From Oryzias latipes (lineage: Eukaryota; Chordata; Actinopteri; Beloniformes; Adrianichthyidae): 64,000 nt of DNA. The first letter of the stretch is position 1; each line of letters starts with the position of its first letter. This document shows positions 50,641-64,000 of the stretch, one piece after another. The DNA lies in the NCBI RefSeq assembly GCF_002234675.1, contig NC_019869.2:10650015-10714014 (forward strand). The letters run 5' to 3'. The position numbers and the translations under genes were made by a program. Under the pieces are notes generated by a model. It searched no databases and was not told where the DNA came from. It saw only the letters and a list, made by a program, of their open reading frames with translations.

Positions 50641-52639
50641 TTCCTTAAGAAGGGGGAAACCATACGGGTTCGGGTCTACATTGTTATGATTTTAATTCTT
50701 TCAATCAAGCAGAGCAATTAAAGTGTTGTAAATTCATCAGAGGTTATCAAAAATGCTCCTGCAGAAGATAAAACCGATTATGTTAACCGACTTTTATTGA
50801 TGCATGTTATTTAAACAAACAAAACATTATTCTGTTCATTTATTCATAGTCAAATGCACTTATTTAGAATTTTTTCATTTTGTTTATCCTTAAAAAAAAC
50901 AATACATGTTTGTTTTCTTTGTCTTTATTTAATAAAAACGTTTCACTGCTTAAATATTATTTTCCCGGAAGATTTTCTGAAAAATTAATATAGTCGAACC
51001 ATTTATTCAACAAATAAACATAAATTTGCTGAACAAAAAAAATGTATTCTTAACGTTAAAATGAATAAGGCAGATCTATGGTCGGGCATTAACCCCCTTT
51101 CAGTGGTGAACAGCGCACACAAATGGAGAAACCCGGGTACTGCAATCTACTGATCACTAACAAAACAAAAACAAAAAAACCTTCTCATCATCTGACTTCT
51201 CTTTTCTGTGCGTGGGTAAAATACACTCACGGTTGTAACCCTTATAATCTACTGAAGCACGAACTCAAACGTCAAGTCACCGAGGGAGGGCGGCCTTCAC
51301 TCACAGCAAGTACTGGTGCTATAATAACGCAATATACAAACATACAAGATGAAGAAACAAAAAAAATGGGAGAAATATATTGCTTTGCAGGGTTAAAGGA
51401 GACCTGTTGAATTTATACAATACTATTTTATTTTAGCTGCATTTGTATTGTAATGTTCTTAAATTTTTGCTTCAACGTCAATTCCAAAAAAAAAAAATTG
51501 CTTTTTACTAAGCTGTTCAAGGCCAACATTGTGATTCCAGCAAATGGTTTAGCTTTTTGTTAAAAGCAAGGCATGTAGTACATAGACCCTCATATTACAA
51601 ACAAAAATGTTATTGTTAGGTCTATTTCTGTAAAGGGAAAACAGCCCTTTGTTTAGTATCTTTTTTAAATTCTTTTTTCTGTTTATTTTAAGTGTCCTAA
51701 ATGCATTTGAAACAAAAAAAAAGAAAATTACAGAAATTTATCTAAATATTTCAAAACTCTTGTAATTTTATTATCTTGATTTTATTCTAGTTGTTTTCTT
51801 GTATGCGCATTTAAAACGTGTGCTTACCCTAACTTTGTTTATATATAAATAAATAACTTTGAAAAAACAAAACAAAGAAAAAAAATGTTCGTAGTAAAAA
51901 AAAAAAATCAGCTACAAATACCCCGGAAATACTTACCCATCTTTACTTATCTGTTTCCGGTTTATTCCCCCTTTTTTCCTTCTTTTTTTGCCTGTAGCAA
52001 AATGTAGCCTCTGTGCTTTTATAAAAAAAAAAAAGAATAAGTTAATAGTGACATATGTTTGGTAATTTGTCGTTCTTTAGACTGCAAATACAAATCGAAA
52101 TTTTGAAGCAGAGAATTTGAATTGACCTCTGACGTCACTAAAGATCGACATACTCTAATTTAATCGACATGAATCTTTCGATCGCAGTTTCACAGATAAT
52201 GTTATAACTCTCACTCATTCATGGTCATAATATGACTGGAAGTCGTTCACTCAGTTAAATAAATAATTGTTTTTAGTATAAATAAATAAACAAAAATAAC
52301 AAAACACCAAAAATAACTTTAAGATATGTTTACTGATATTTACTGATCATACTTTAACTCTTTGAACTTACTATAAAAAGTTTCTGTTTTCTTTATATCT
52401 TTTTTTCTTACTCTTTATGTCTGTAAAGAAAGACTAACTGTCGGTAATTAGTCATATCTATGGATATAAAGGCATCAAAGAATCTTCGTCGACTTTTTTT
52501 CATTGCCTTGCTACGTTTATTTTGATAAATTTACCTCATGTGAAATGATCGCAGTAAAACACATTTTTAAACATATAACATTTACATAACCTGGAATTAG
52601 GTTTAATTGTGCGTTTTGTAGAGCCAAAGCAAAGAATGT
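50641..52639. other. Spacer between dlx5a and ago2
   Basis: AT-rich, with poly-A runs at about 51485, 51895 and 52020, and no gene or complete repeat recognised. It separates two divergently transcribed genes. Confidence 0.45.
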
Positions 52640-52954
52640 CCCATGTTTGAGCTGGCCAATGCGGCTTAAAGCGGAAGTACACGGCAGGGAGTTCTCTTGG
52701 TCCGCGCTTCTGATTTCTGTTTACTCTCTGCTTCTCCCGTTTGTGTGGTAGGGGGATGGGGTCCTGCCGAGGATGAGCGACTCCAAATATTTACCACTGG
52801 GCTGACTAAAAAGCTTTATTTTTTACCTTAGTTTTCTCATTTTTTTATTGGGCGCATAGATACTTGTTGTCTACGCATGAGTTTGGCCACAGCTCCGCCT
52901 TTGTAAAGTGGAGCATCTGTACGTCCACAACAAACGCTACAAAAAGTCGACAAA
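52640..52954 (+). promoter_or_regulatory. ago2: ago2 promoter and 5' UTR (candidate)
   Basis: CCAAT at 52656-52660 and an ETS-type CGGAAGT at 52672-52678 lie about 300 bases before the ATG, without a TATA box at a useful distance. This looks like a housekeeping-type promoter. Confidence 0.4.
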
Positions 52955-63911
<10,957 letters not shown>

Positions 63912-64000
63912 GTACACACAAATATTTCATATTTGTGACCTATTGTCGGCCGCATCTGTGCACAAACCTTATGGAGTTTGTATAAATGTGTTTTCCTTTC

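Overview
This is eukaryotic, vertebrate DNA from a ray-finned (teleost) fish. The signs are AT-rich intergenic sequence, GT-AG introns, teleost-type interspersed repeats (hAT, Tc1, a Gmr1-like LTR element, LINE tails) and three recognisable vertebrate genes: dlx6a, dlx5a and ago2. A percomorph fish is plausible, but the species cannot be fixed by eye.

Layout. Positions 1-12440 hold no gene I can support; they contain a fold-back element, one copy of a recurring MITE-like repeat and several stretches that read like conserved non-coding DNA. Positions 12447-13011 are the 3' end of a dead LINE. A complete, apparently young Gmr1-type LTR retrotransposon (13012-18945, 5-bp target duplication) is inserted in it. 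It has two LTRs that look identical and one intact gag-pol frame in the unusual order PR-IN-RT-RNaseH. Positions 18951-43400 are a repeat-rich gene desert with candidate regulatory DNA. dlx6a (+, 43784-45267) and dlx5a (-, 49025-50381) form the convergent Dlx bigene pair. Their 3.8-kb intergenic segment holds two TAATT-rich enhancer candidates with a (GATA)n array between them. ago2 (+, from 52955 past the right edge) lies head-to-head with dlx5a, 2.6 kb away; 18 of its exons were resolved to the base and only the last coding exon lies outside.

How it fits together. dlx5a and dlx6a are homeobox regulators of the branchial arches, limb or fin buds, ear and forebrain interneurons. Known vertebrate pairs share intergenic and distal enhancers, which matches the long gene desert upstream of dlx6a. 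ago2 is the small-RNA-guided Argonaute. Its PIWI domain here carries D where the catalytic glutamate (human E637) should be and Y at human F666, changes I recall being linked to the weak slicing of teleost Ago2. Two hAT elements sit inside ago2 introns.

The most notable items are the intact IN-before-RT retrotransposon whose Gag has a SCAN-like region, the altered ago2 catalytic centre, an in-frame stop-free 111-bp ago2 intron, and the dlx5a-ago2 head-to-head arrangement. I found no evidence of a wholly new molecular system.
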